Shown here: positions 35,884 to 48,946 of the stretch, one piece after another
How positions within the stretch are numbered: the stretch's first letter is position 1
How the letters are laid out: each line of letters opens with the position of its first letter
NCBI GenBank assembly: GCA_035048815.1
Contig: JAUCBN010000003.1
Location: 26,520,001 to 26,584,000 of the forward strand
Reading direction: 5' to 3'
DNA from: Abelmoschus esculentus
Lineage: Eukaryota > Streptophyta > Magnoliopsida > Malvales > Malvaceae
DNA length: 64,000 bases
The notes under the pieces: generated by a model
Database searches by the model: none
What the model saw: the letters and a program-made list of their open reading frames with translations, nothing else
What the model was told of the DNA's origin: nothing
Made by a program: the position numbers and the translations under genes

Positions 35884-37207
35884 TGATTTTTCCCGGGAGA
35901 AGGGAGTTTTGATTCCAAAATCTGTGAAAAGGTGGGGATTCAGTTCAGTAATATTCAAACGATGCTTTGTCTTCGCGGTGGGGACGGGAGCGAAGGTAAA
36001 TGCGGATAGTTGGGTGGTGGCGCGTGGATGGAATGCGCGTAATATTAGCGTTTGAATATTGAGTAGTTTAGTTGCAGTAATTTTATCTGTCAGTTGTATG
36101 TTCACGGTTCGGGTGAAATTTTAGGCCCACTTGTACTTGATTTCAAGAATCATTCTCTTTATTTATCATCCGATTTGATTCTTAAAATTTGACTGGATCT
36201 GATTTGAGTTATTAAAAAAATTAAATTTTAAGATTTAATTATAAAAAATAAAATTTAAGGATTTAATTATAAAAAAATAAATTTTTAGTGATTTAATTAT
36301 AAAAAAATAATTTTATTGATTTAATTGTATAAAATATATATAAAACGAATCATTATTATAAATATCTCTAAAATATATATGAAAAAAATTACATTATTAA
36401 TCTCGGATTAGGTCAGGTCAGATTTTTTTACCCTAAACACAAACTCGGTCCGAGATCACCCCTTAAGAAAACCAAACCTAACTTAAATCTGAATTTTTAC
36501 CAAAAAATCCGATCAAATTAAACTAAATTAAATTAAAATCCGTTAAATTTGAGTTCCGTACCCATCCTAGCGTTGATCGAGAACTACGAGAAAATGTAGT
36601 GAAAAAGAGGACCTTTCACTTTCAGTTTCCTTCTTAGGCCATGGGTTTGGGTTTTGTCATTTTTATTATTTTTATATTTATTTTATTTAATAAATGGTCA
36701 AATGTAATAAAAATTAAAAATTTAAATCTATAAAAGGTTTAATATTTTATTATTCGAAAACAAATTAAAAGAGAACAATGGTATATAAATATATATTTTT
36801 TAAAATATTTAATATATTATTATAATATAAATATAGTTTTTTAAATTTAGATAATGTAATAAAAATACAATTTATAATTTTTATGTTAATATTTTTAATT
36901 TAATAATTGAAACTTTAACTTGTTAAAAATATATTATAAACTATATAAAGATAAATTAGTAAAATTTGTTTCGAACTAATTTTATATTTTTCAAACTAAA
37001 CACTATAATCTTATATTACTATCAAATAAACCAAATAAAATAATATTATATTTCGATAATCCTATTCTTTAGTTATATTTTATGAATCAATTGTCCCTAA
37101 GTGAATTTTCTGCCCTGCCAATGAAAGGATATTATGATTCTAAGTCACTTTGAAGGCTCTAATAAAACTCATGTTTGTGAAAAGCAGTGAGGTTAATATG
37201 TTAAAAT
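35884..37207. other. Divergent AT-rich intergenic region, no gene seen
   Basis: It begins with the promoter/5' UTR side of the calcineurin B-like gene. 36140-36560 contains short repeated phrases (atttaattataaaaaataa) and a gggtaaaa/gatcgg-rich repeat remnant. I see no supported reading frame. Confidence 0.5.
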
Positions 37208-37660
37208 TAGGGTAAATAAATTTTGATTCGATTAAATTTTTTGAAAAATTTAATTAGAGATTTAATTTGTCTTGACTCGATTTAAAATTTTATAAATTCG
37301 ACTTAAAAAAATTTAAATAAAGTTTGAGTTATAAAATGAAAACTTGAATAACTCGAATTTTTTAGTAATTAACAAAATTATTTTTAAGTTCAAAACGAGT
37401 CTATCAATTTTTTATGATATAAATATATATATAATATAAAAAAATATTGTCACATATGAAAAAAAAATTAAATATATACATATCTTATATGGTTAGAGAA
37501 AGTCATTTAAATTTAAAACAAATTATACTATAACATCATAAATAATTACAACTAAAAATTTTATAGGAATTCAAAAACTCAACTTGACTTAAAAATTTTC
37601 AAATAAAATTTAATTTATAAAATATGACTCATCAACTCGAATAACTAAAATTTATAAACA
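37208..37660. repeat. Degenerate hAT-like MITE copy
   Basis: The sequence parallels 30505-31052 (taaagtttgagttataaaat, aactcgaataact, atggttagagaaagtcattt) with heavy mutation. Ends and target duplication are not recognisable. Confidence 0.5.
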
Positions 37661-37834
37661 ATACATTTAAAAAATCACTTAGGGATAATCACAAGAAAAA
37701 TAATTAAATTAATTAGGGGTACTTAAGAACGTAAAGTATTTTAACAACATTTTAGGAACGTAATACATTCTATATGTTCCTTAAAAATAACATCAAAATA
37801 TGATTTTCATACTATCGTAGTTAAGGTTAAAAAT

Positions 37835-38045
37835 ATTTAGTAATCTTTTATTTTAAAATTAATTAATTTTAAATATTTTATTTAAATTTTAATTATTTTA
37901 TATTTTATATTAAAATAAAATAAAATTATATATATTTAATAAATTAGATATATATTATTTAAAATATATTATCATATGTAATATATGACATACTATCATC
38001 CTTAAAAAAAATTTAAATGATAAAAAAAAAAGTTATATCAAAATT
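37835..38045. repeat. Partial copy of the Mutator-type MITE found at 50541-51120
   Basis: The segment ttagtaatcttttattttaa through ttttatattaaaataaaat parallels 50740-50830 (ttagtagccttttatttta). It lacks clear terminal repeats. Confidence 0.5.
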
Positions 38046-38230
38046 ATCAAAAATTAACTCTTAAACCTTAATAATCAATCTCACCGGTGTATTTGTCTGT
38101 CAGGTTATGACTCACAGCCGACATTACCACAGGTTCAAGAACAAGCGTCGCCTTCTCAGGGTCAATTGAAGACCCACCGGACTAAAATCATCGTTGTTTC
38201 CGCTGCTCTGAAAATGAAAGGTATCTGGTG

Positions 38231-40332
38231 ATGGCAGCAGCATCAACAGCTTATGAGCAATCGGATTGGTTTCTTCCTTATCATTCTTCACATCCTCTTT
38301 TCAGGTCACTTTCAGTTCATTTCTTTAATTCTTGTTTTAGTTCCAATGCTCCATAGATTCATTAGCTCTCACATTCATAATGGTTTTTTCAATCTGGGTG
38401 TTGCTTAGATTTTACTATTTTTCATGTTTTAGCGTCTGGGTTTTGGTTATTTCAACGTTTTAGGTTTTGATTTACTGTTCTCTATTGCTTCTACTTTTTT
38501 AGCTATTTCGGTTCATGTGTTTAGTGGGAAGTTCTGGGGTGAAATTAAAATATAAAATGAGACTAAAATGAGGTTGTATCGAAATTGTTACAAAAATTGT
38601 AAAAATTTCGGTTTTAAATTTTTGGTATACATCGAATTTCTTATGAAAAGCATAAATGATTTTGGTATATATCAATTTTTTTACAAAAAAGTTTAAAATT
38701 TTCAAAAGTGTAATACATAATTTCTTTCAAAAAGTGTAAGAATATCTGTATATACTGAAATTCTTATATTTTTTATAACAATTTTAGTACAGACTCATGT
38801 TGGGAAAAACCCTGTTTAGTTGCTTTTTTTTGTTTTTAAGATTTTCTTTTCGGTTTTAGCAAGTAGTTATGAAATTTGTTTCATATAGTCCTTGGCCTAT
38901 TTGGATGTAACAGTGAATGAGAAAGAAAACGCTGAGAAGAAGCTAATGAATGTCAGAACTAATGCTATTGTGGACTGGATGATGCACTAATGTTGTTTTA
39001 TGATCAGTAGTTGTGAGGTTCAGATTTTTAGATATATCACTGTTAAGATTTCTCTAACTGATGAGAACATTTAAGGTTGTTCAAAGGGTTCTCCAAAGTG
39101 CAATGTATTGCGAATGGAAGCTAAACGGAGCTCTGCATTTTAATGCAATGTTATACCACTGCACCCGTGATTCAAACGAAGAGTTCTTGCCTTATGAATG
39201 GTATGAAAAAACATTTCCAAAGTTGACAAGATTAGGCCACTTGTTAAAAGATGTGGATTTAATTGATGGACGGGTTGTGAATGTGAATGACAATTCAATC
39301 ATCAGTGATGATCGTATTGAACGTAGAATGAATACTTTCAAGTCACATATGAGGGTCTTCATTGGGTCCCCGTCGGTTCAGCGAATACTACAGAAACAAA
39401 TCTCTGCATTTGACTGTTTTGGTAAACCTAGTGAAAGGGATCCCATGGTTGTGAATTCATTAACCACAGTGAGCAATGTTTTGAATGTTACTGCTCAACA
39501 GAGGAAGTTGGTGCGTCTAACAATATCTCCACAGGTTACGCATCACAGGATATGGACAGGTGCCCTTGAAAAAATATTGAATGAATTAAAAATAGAGATT
39601 GATTTGTTGGATTGCCAATTCCCAAGTAAAGGAACTAAGATGGGTCAGCAGATAGTTTCTAGCTGCCTTGAGTTCTTGGATGAATCAGCTGGCTCTAATG
39701 ACCCTGATTATGCTTCATGGATTCGACTTTCACCTGCAAAAGTTGTTGATTCTCCACGAAAATGGGAGGATGTTTTTGAGATGTTTAATGACCTCATTAA
39801 TTGTTTAAAGAGTGAAAAGGGTTGGCTTTATCATTTGAAAAAGATTGAGGTAATGAAAGAAGGTGTGTCTCAGATTAGGGATGTGTTAGTCGATAATAGC
39901 ATTGGGTATAAGGATGCTAGTTACCAAGAAAGCCTCATACAGAAGAAGCTGACTAAGACATTGGGACACTCATCACCATGCCTATTCACACTTTTATTGT
40001 ATTACCTCTATGGGCAGGTTAGAGATATTGAAGTGGATTTGTGTGGAGCTGTTTATGCGAATGGTTCGGAGAATAGGCTTACCTTGTGCATGGGAAAAAT
40101 TCTGACTTCAAATGAGGAAAAGATGGTCTGGAGTGGGGTTAAGCAATTGGAAAGGGCTTTGGGGTTATTTAAGTTTGTATGGGAAACTGCAGGTATGAAA
40201 GAGATTCTGGAGTTGCAAGGCCACTTGTGGTGTGTGGGGTCTGAGGAGAGGTTGGTCACATATCGAGGAAATGCCTTCTTTCTACATGGTATCAATCTTC
40301 GACCGAGGAGTTTCTCGTCAAAACCTCTATGA
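38231..40332 (+). CDS. Conserved-looking plant protein of unknown function (446 aa)
   Basis: Exon 1 is 38231-38304 (MAAASTAYEQSDWFLPYHSS) with donor GTCACT. Exon 2 is 39066-40332, with an acceptor in ctgatgag and a reading phase that joins HPLF to RTFKVVQRVL. Using the first ATG of exon 2 instead (39061) would drop the N-terminus but keep the same frame. The protein is soluble by appearance, with no signal peptide or membrane span. Features: an acidic N-terminal half (FPKLTRLGHLLKDVDLIDG), a helical middle (ALEKILNELKIEIDLLDC) and a C-terminal half with LFTLLLYYLYGQV and RLTLCMGKILTSNEEKMVW. A single long, fully open exon of 423 codons with ordinary plant codon use argues that it is real. I do not recognise the family and assign no function. 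Confidence 0.75.
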
Positions 40333-43300
40333 TGTTTTAAGGTATATAGTAGCCTTGATGATTAGCAATTACATCACATTATTCAAGTCCTGGCACATTT
40401 TTTTAGTTTAGTTTCATTTTTATACCATTCAATATTCATGCCAAATATGTTACACCTTCGAAGCCATTTACCAATATTTGATTATTTTAGAAGATTAAGG
40501 GTGTATTGTAGCATTGATGATTAGCTAGTACTTTACAGCTTACATTACTCAAGATCTGAAAATTTTAAGAATCTTGTCTCTAAGCAGCCTAGACTATGTG
40601 TCTGATCTAACTCTAACTATTAGAGCATCAAGTGCCCACACCGTAAACATGCAAGATTCAAGATTTTTTTTGTTTCACACGAATGCTGGACTGTATCAGA
40701 CAATGTTGGTGGTGTTTCATGTATATAGTGATTAAGGAAGACTGAAATATTTATAAGCTGATTTTTTTCCAAGATGTCAAATGGCACAAAGTTGCAAGTT
40801 ACCGCCTTTAGGATCCTTTCTGGTGGCTCTACATGTATATACTATATGCTACCTGGTCATATTTTTCCCTTCTCTATTCACCCTGAATTTTTCATCCAAA
40901 TTCACTATACTCTTGCAGAAAGCTATTTTCCCTCTTTTTTGATAGTTGCGATGTTGATTTGATCCGAGCTTATAACTTAAGCATTAGTTTTGGCCCGTTT
41001 GGGAAACCATGCATATTATAAATTGAATTGGATGCCTTTATTTTTTGTTTTAAATTTATGTAAGATGGATTTCTTAACGAGACAGCCATGAAGACTGTTC
41101 AACTCATTTTGCATTCAGTGTGCTGATCCTGAGATTGTTCAAAGTATTCCAAATCTTTTGGACTTTAGAACCATGAAAACTTCTGCATTAAAACTGCACC
41201 TTCTTTGAGTGAAACATCATACTCTAGTTCTATAGATATGATTGTTTTCACCTATGGAAGTTTTAATAAAAAATGGCAATCAAATACCCTGAAGTTTTTC
41301 AAAGAGAAGAAGACAGCACACTGTAGTTCATGAAAACTGAAATGGTTCATGTCTATTCATTTTCGGACTTGAAACGATTGCTATACAACATATATCATGC
41401 AGTTATGAACAGCTGAGTGCTAAAGTATTTTGTTAACTTCTCGTTCTATGAGTTCCACTCAGAACTCAGAAGGATGCCTTGGAACTAGCAGCCCAAGGGT
41501 AAGTTTCTAGCTTTAGTTCAGTTGCCTTCCCTGGATTTAGTTGCATTTGTTCATTCATCATTGTTGAAAATATTAATGAAAATAAATGATGACATTCCTT
41601 TTTTTCTTTATCCATGGACTTGTGATCAGGAATATACGGATGAGAAAAATATACTGAAATTTGATTTATGGGGATTCTTTTTCAGCTTTTCTCTTTTGCC
41701 AGGATTCCATTCAGGCCTGAAACGTATTCAACTCCGACACATGGCTTTAAGAGAGGATCCACGAGAACAATGTAGATGTTTGAAGAAATAGTGCTGGTTA
41801 TCAAGAAACGGAAGATGAAGATAGAAACCAGATGAAACATGGCTCTTTTTGTTGAATTTAAAAGAATTGGCTGGTACTGGGAACAACAAGGAACGTGGAT
41901 GGCAACAGCAGTGCGTGATGAAGCGATGAAACAGAACAGATGGTGTCTTTTTCTGTGGCGCCATGGTTGCAGACCTGTAGGACTGCAGTAAAAGATAGAT
42001 GTGAACAGCCGAAGAAAGCTTCGTGGGACCATCGATTTACGTTGCTTGATGGTACAAAACTGTAACCACTACATGACTCCAGATATTGGCATTTATGCTA
42101 CACCTGCAAGTCAACTCTCTTACTTGAAAGCAACCGATGCCGGTGAAGTTAAATAGCTAACAGTAGCAGGAAAGTTCTTGACTTTACAAGACAATGATCA
42201 TAATTGTTGCTTTTTCTTGGCAGCGTGGTGCTTAAGTTCCTATGGATGGTGATCTTTGCCGGTTCCGAAGTTTTGCTTCCCAGTCCCCACTCGGCTCGGT
42301 CAGTTCCTGTTTACGAAGAAAAAAGTGCCCAGATGATAGTAATGACAGTAAGGCTGTGTTTAATATTGTGTTTTAATCGGTTTTGGAGTCGAGAGCTGGT
42401 TTAGAACGCAAAGACAATGCTAAACAGTTAACTTTTAGAGAAAAACTACGTTTGAAAAAGTGTTTTTCAACCCAAACGCGAAAGTTAAAATTTCTAGCTT
42501 TTAGAAAAGTGCTTTTAGAAATTAGATTACAATTTTAACCTTTATTTACTATATTTTATTATAATTTAATTTTTATAAATGCAATTATATTTAACGTAAA
42601 TTATTTTTTTTAGTTTAAAAATTATATATATATTCATGTCAAATTTTTAAAAAAGTATTTTTGAAAAATATTTTTCTCAAAAACACTTCTGAAAATAAAT
42701 TTTAAAAAATAATTTATGTATTTATTTATTAATATTTTTATATTTTATCATAATTTAAGTTAATATTATAATATAAAAGAATGATTATCATTTAATTATA
42801 TATTTTTAACTTATAACATCATGTTTAAAATAATCATTTATTTTTTCAAAAACATTTATGACAACAATACTAAATACATATATCTTAAACTAAAAATGTT
42901 AAAATAATTTTTTCACTATATTTTTTTCATCACACTTTTTCATTATATTTTTCAAAAGTAATGTTACACTGACTCTAAGTGTTTGTTTATTTCATGTTAT
43001 TATTTTATTTTTTTAATACAAATGGATGGCAATGTTTTTAAATTTAATTTGATTGATGTTGTTCTGGTTATTAATATTCAAAAACTATAAAAAAATAACT
43101 CGTAATTTAAAGATAATTATAAAACTATTGATATAAGTAAATAGGTGTTAAAGTAAGTGATTAAATCTTTTGTTAACACATTTTTTTCAAATTTTGGATT
43201 CAATATCTAATTAGAACATTTCTCTCGGAGTGGTTATATTATTAAAGTTGTATCTTTATTTATTTTAATAAAATTTAGTAGCGTTTCAAGGTTAAAAAAA

Positions 43301-43576
43301 TACTAATGGATAAGATATTTTTTTATTTCTCAATAAATATATTAAAACAAGTTTAGAGACTAATCCTTAATTAATAGTTAAAAAGTAAATAATCACTATC
43401 TATAAATTAAAAAAAAGTACTGAAATAATCGAACTTCAATCTCTATTGATTTTGAAAGTGAGTCAGCACAAACAATTAATCATATCATTAATGTAAATCT
43501 TTAATTTTAAACATTTTTCATTATTATAATAATGGTCCAATGCGCCCCACAAAATAGGGAATAATTCAATTCAATT
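40333..43576. other. Intergenic or 3' UTR-like DNA, no supported gene
   Basis: 40333-42400 has moderate base composition and short open frames of up to about 116 codons, none with recognisable content. Part may be a long or alternatively spliced 3' UTR of the upstream gene. 42340-42975 may be a MITE: its ends (ctgtgtttaatattgtgttt and agtaatgttacactgact) are weakly inverted. Beyond that it is AT-rich and featureless. Confidence 0.45.
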
Positions 43577-43725
43577 TTTTTTAACAAGTTAATAGTGATT
43601 ACAGTAGTATTTGTTCTAAAATACAACATCTACAATTTGATATTGATCGCTCAATCATTCTGTTGAAATCATTAGTGTCTTGAGCCCGTGACCTCTAGGA
43701 GAAGATAGGAGAATCTCATTCAGAT
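43577..43725 (-). repeat. Second copy of the SINE-like repeat
   Basis: It shares gtagtatttgttcta and gatattgatcgctc with the copy at 31737-31890. On the minus strand it likewise ends in an A-run (plus-strand tttttttt near 43577). Confidence 0.4.
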
Positions 43726-44226
43726 TTGAAAAAGTTAGATATTTTTTATTGTTATTTTAGTTTCAGAGTTTAGTCTATAATCCAGACTGACCTGCGTCGT
43801 ATACCTAACTTGGTGAGTCTTTCATAGGGATTTTTCGCGTACACGTCTCAAAACTGAAACTTTCTTAAACAGAACCAAACTACTTACTACTTGGACCAAC
43901 TCATGTTAGTAAAGCTAGATCATTTTTACGGTGCTAAGCACAACGCCATGCACAAATGACGTTGTGGCCGTAATACCCATTTTTATTTAACTGAATTTAC
44001 ACTATAAAGACAATATTTGATTTATTTTTACGACAGACGTCATGTGCAAATAACAATCTGTACATAACATCATGTGCAAGTGACGTGATCTTCGTACATT
44101 ATATTTTAAAATCTAATTGGATTATTCCCTAAATTTTCCCCAATACCCAATAGAGCGGATTGGGAATTAATAATGTTCGGCCCATGAAATAAATAAGGGC
44201 CGAAGAGGAGATGTTTGCTTGTTCTG

Positions 44227-44234
44227 TTTCCCGC
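44227..44234 (+). promoter_or_regulatory. E2F-type site upstream of the TSO1-like gene
   Basis: The exact motif TTTCCCGC lies 172 bp before the ATG at 44406. E2F/DP factors bind this motif in S-phase plant genes. CPP/TSO1 proteins act with MYB3R and DREAM-type complexes in cell-cycle control (known), so cell-cycle expression is plausible but inferred. Confidence 0.45.
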
Positions 44235-44405
44235 TCGGATTTTGAATGCCCGCCATGCTCCACCGGTGCCTACGTCTCGATGACAAACCCTCGATTTGAG
44301 TAGGTAAAGTGACAAGTTCTCAGAATTTATCTCAAATTCTGGAGGTTAAAAGAAACAAAAAGGAAAAAGAAATGCAGAGACTAGATTCGATTAGGGTTGC
44401 AAACC

Positions 44406-47400
44406 ATGGATTCTACTAAACCTTCTGAATCACCAATTTCTCATTCTTCTGCTCCAGCATCCGCTACTTCTTCTTCTCCACTTCAAGTAATTTTTTTTTT
44501 ACTTTACATTTAAAGAAATAATGGATGGCTGATGGCATTTATCATTTCATGTGTTTGTAGATCTTTTAAGTTTATCTTTTACACCCTGTTTTGTCTTTGT
44601 TTTTTTTTTGTGTGTATTTGTATTTGGAGAGGTTTGTATCTGTTAGTGAATGTGTGGTTAAAGTGTGAACAATTTAGTTCTGTTGGTGGGGTTGTGATTT
44701 GTGGTGGGTTGGACTAGAATTCAACTAATTTAATGGAGAGGGTGGGGGTATTAGTTTTTTTAAAGAGGGTTTGGGAGGTTTGACTCAATGAATTGGGGAA
44801 AAGTTAAAATTTTTACAAGGACTTGATTGTTCTTTAATTGGATGATTTTTTGCAGTTGAAGGTGATCTGTATTTGTTTTTATTGATGTTTTTCTGTCACT
44901 AGAGTTGTCTGAATGAAGAAAAATTTCTTTGATGAGTAAATGCTGTAGTGTTTAACGTTTTTGTGGTTCTAGGTTTTGCACAAGGTGATAGTGTTGTCAT
45001 GTTGTGTTTTGGTGTAGTTAGTGCTAGTTTTGCTTATCTACTTTATTGTAAGAAATTGACATGGATGACAACTTTGGACTTGGTTTTGGTTGAGTTTCCA
45101 TTAGTTTGCAGCCAACTTCAGAACTGATTTTTGTTTAAGTTTCTGTACTTTGCAATTCCCACCTTACTTTCTGTTTATCATGATTTGTTAGACTTCTTAC
45201 TTGTCAGTTTCCACTTTGATTTCAGGACTCCCCCTTTTCCAATTACCTTAGCAGTCTGTCTCCTATAAAGCATGACAAGGCACCCCATGTAGCACAAGGT
45301 TTTCTTGGACTCAATTCCCCCCCTCTTGTGTTTACATCCCCACGTATAAGTACACTTGGAAGGTTTGTATACCTTCATAGGCTTTATCATTTTCCATTTA
45401 GAGTGCTTCTTGCTTGACCTCTGATTGCATGGAACCTTATCTCCAGGCCTCAGTCATCCAGTGTGGAATATCAAAATAGCGAAGGGGACAAGAAAAGAAC
45501 TCAAGAGTCTTGCATTTTAGAAAGGTCTGTTGCTGAATTGCAAGAAGGTTTGGTCATTGATATTAAGAAGGAAGATGATGACAAGGAGAATGTGTCAGTC
45601 CAACCCAGTAGTTCCTCTGAATGTGTTGATGAATACTTGGCCGACCCTGTCGAAGCAGACTGCATAAACTCTGCATATGCAGTCGATTCAAATTTGAACC
45701 AATCTGATAATGTGCTTCAACCATCAATTAATGGTTCTGTGGACTCGAAGAAAATTAAAATTGGCAACAAAAATAATGTCGGGAGGGAGATTGATGCAGC
45801 TCAAGTATTGTCTGGGCAGAGTGAAGAAAGCAGTGAAAGAAAGTTAACCTCTGATGGCAAATCATTGAAGATTGAAAATGAGGAAGGAGCTGCTCAGGCT
45901 TTATCTGATGAATTCCAAAAGTTTGAGTCTGATACATTTGATGTTTCCTGTAAGGAAAAAGAGTGTAAAAACTTGGATCCTCAGGTAATAGTTGTTTCCA
46001 TCTTCCGCCATCCATTTGGGAAATAGTACCATGTATAGAATATATTAGGAGATAGAATATGCATATCTCAGTCTTTTTTTCTTTTTGGCAGAAAGTAGTA
46101 AAGGACCAAGGTGGTGAATGCAATGCTTTCCTTCAACAGCTGCCTGGATCTCTTCAGGGGGGTCAGTCGTGTGAAGATTTTACTGAAAATGTTGGTGGGG
46201 ATGTAGATGTTCCAGGTCATAGCACGATACATGATCTTGAGGTATAAAAAGATTTAAAGTAGGGTGATATAGAGATATCATAAATAGATTATTGTATTCA
46301 TATTGCTCTTTAAACTTTTTCCGTTATCCTTTTTGGTCATTAAATATTGCTAGATTTTCCTTTTGCCATAGAATAATTTCAACAGTCAATGTAGGCTAGT
46401 GAACTCCAACGAGGCATGAGTAGGCGTTGCCTTCAATTTGGAGAAGCTCAACCACAAGCTAGAGCAAACTGTGACATTTCTACAAATCTAGCTGATGATA
46501 TTATATCTTCAGCATCACTTGCTACAACTTCAGAAATTGAGGGTTTGGGTCCATCTCATATTGATTTAAGTGTTACATCTAGAACAAAGCAATCGATTAA
46601 CTTGCCCCAATTAGCAATAAACATGATTCCCCAGAGTTATGGCGAGAAGTCTTCCTTAACTGTTCCCAAGCCATCAGGTATTGGCTTACACCTAAACAGC
46701 ATTGTAAATGCTATACCAATGGCTCGAGGTGGAAGTGCAAGCATGAAATTGACACAGGCAATAAAATCAACATGTCAGTTAGCTGAAAACATGGACAGCT
46801 GCTCAGATGCATTCGAGAAAGTATCAGCTCCTCCTCAAGATGTAACACTCAAAGTGAAAGTTTGTAAAATTGCAGATTCTGCTGTTTCAGAATCACTCAA
46901 TGCCATGGAGTCAACCGAGTGTAACATGACTCTGAATACCAAGAGGAAATTTAGCTCAGAGGATGAAGATAGTGATGAAGTGTTTGACCAACAAAGTCCC
47001 AAAAAGAAAAGGTAATTTTTTTCCGATACTTTTCTAATTCTCACTTATTAGTTATTAGGACCATTAATAATTTATGCTTCGATAGGAAGAAACTATCAGA
47101 CAGCACAGATGGTGAGGGTTGCAAAAGTTGCAATTGCAAAAAGACCAAATGCTTGAAACTGTAAGTTGAATTTGTTTTTTTACTTGGACGAAGTCATGTT
47201 ATGTGTGTAGCATAGCTCTATTGGTACAATATGTGCTAATTTTCTCCTTTTCAGCTATTGTGATTGTTTTGCTGCCGGAATCTATTGTACTGAACCTTGT
47301 TCCTGCCAAGGTTGCTTCAACAGACCTGAACATGCAGATAAAGTTCTTGAAACACGTAAACTGATTGAATCACGTAATCCACTAGCATTTGCTCCCAAGA

Positions 47401-48946
47401 TTGTACAACCGTTCACTGAGTTTTCTTTAAGCAACAGGGTATAATACAATTTCCGAAGCTCAAAACCTTTTGCTTTACTTTTCTTTTCCTTGATACTAAT
47501 CTCACAATCATATTTCCCTTCATAGGAAGATGGAAACCGGAAGACACCATCCTCAGCAAGACACAAACGAGGGTGCAATTGCAAAAGGTCAATGTGTCTG
47601 AAAAAATATTGTGAATGCTATCAGGTCTGGAAATACATTGCTGCCTGAATCATCTTCATGCTTTCTATGTAATATCTTTTGGTTTGTTGCTGGACTCATG
47701 AATCTTTCTTTTTTATATTGAAAAGGCTAATGTTGGTTGCTCTATTGGATGCCGATGTGAGGGGTGTAGAAATGTTTATGGCAAGAAGGAAGGTGAGTTT
47801 CTAGAAATATTGTTATGAATTTTGTCTTTCTGTGCATTCTAGTCTTTATTGGCAATACTAGAAAATAGAAATTAAAGAAATATGCTCTCTACTCCCAACA
47901 TCATGTTAGGATACATTTTTGGTTGAAATTGGTATCTCTTGGTAGTAAGAATTGAGAATCAATAGACTCCTTAATCCTTATTGCTGGATTTCCAGATTAT
48001 TGTGTGACTGAAGAAATGTTCAACAGAAGTGGTGGAGAGAGATTGGAAAATAGAGTGGTTGCTAAACCTAAGAAGGATCTCTTGCATTCTGATTTGTGTG
48101 ATCCACACCATCTTACACCTTTGACGCCTTCATTCCAGTGCTCAGAGTAAGATGTACAATTATGATGTCCTAGTTTCATCGAAGAAAAAGCTAAATAATA
48201 CCTACTCAACTTCTTTATTGCTGACTACTTGTGTTCTATTCAGCCATGGAAAGAAAGCATCCATATCCAGACTTCTCTCCAGCAGATGCCTTCCTTCCCC
48301 TGAGTCTGATCTTACCATCATATCTCATGCCAAATCTCCAAGATCTCGTAGAACTTCTGATAGCAATGATATGCTTCTGGAAAGTAAAGAAAAATTGGAT
48401 ATTGAATCTTACTTTGAGGGAATCAACTACGACAATGTAGTTGCGCTAGCTGATGAATTCCATCACACTCCACTGCCCAATCATCCATCAATTGTTGGAG
48501 GTTCATCATCTAAAGCAAGTGAATTGACAAACCTTCCGCGGTTCCAGTTGGACTCTAAAAGTGGTTCTCTCACTTCAGGGGGTTCCCTTCGTTGGCACAG
48601 TCCTATTACACCAATGTCTCCTTTAGATGAGAATAAAAACCTTCAGGGGCTTGATCCCACTGATGGCGAACTTTTTGACATTTTGGAGGATGATATGCCC
48701 GAGATCTTGAAAGACACTTCAATGACCATTAAGCCTGTGAAAGCAGGTTCTCCAAATGGCAAGCGAGTTTCACCTCCCCACAGCTTGCACCAGCTTGGAT
48801 CAAGCTCTACAGGACCACTAAGAAGTGGTCGCAAGTTCATACTAAAATCTGTTCCTTCTTTTCCACCTCTCACTCCTTGCATTGATTCAAAAGGCAGCAA
48901 TACACAGAGTACAAATGATTTGCAAGAAAATGGGAGCAATGATTGA
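44406..48946 (+). CDS. CPP-family CXC-domain transcription regulator, TSO1/TCX type
   Basis: Eleven exons: 44406-44486, 45226-45362, 45447-45984, 46092-46241, 46395-47011, 47086-47160, 47255-47438, 47526-47624, 47726-47792, 47996-48146, 48244-48946. All phases agree, giving 933 aa. The N-terminus carries the family motif DSPFSNYLSSLSPIKHDK (residues 28-45). Two cysteine-rich CXC motifs form the DNA-binding CRC domain: CKSCNCKKTKCLKLYCDCFA (about 518-537) and GCNCKRSMCLKKYCECYQ (about 610-627) followed by GCSIGCRCEGCRN. They are joined by the conserved linker RNPLAFAPK. RRCLQF near residue 310 is also typical of TSO1. Known relatives regulate cell division, meristem and floral tissue development in the nucleus. 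The basic stretch SPKKKRKK just before the CRC may be a nuclear signal. It is closest to TSO1/TCX2 by layout; I cannot decide which. Confidence 0.93.

Noticed and set aside
41460..42400. A gene downstream of the 446-aa protein
   Set aside because: Open frames are short, in several phases, and carry no recognisable content.
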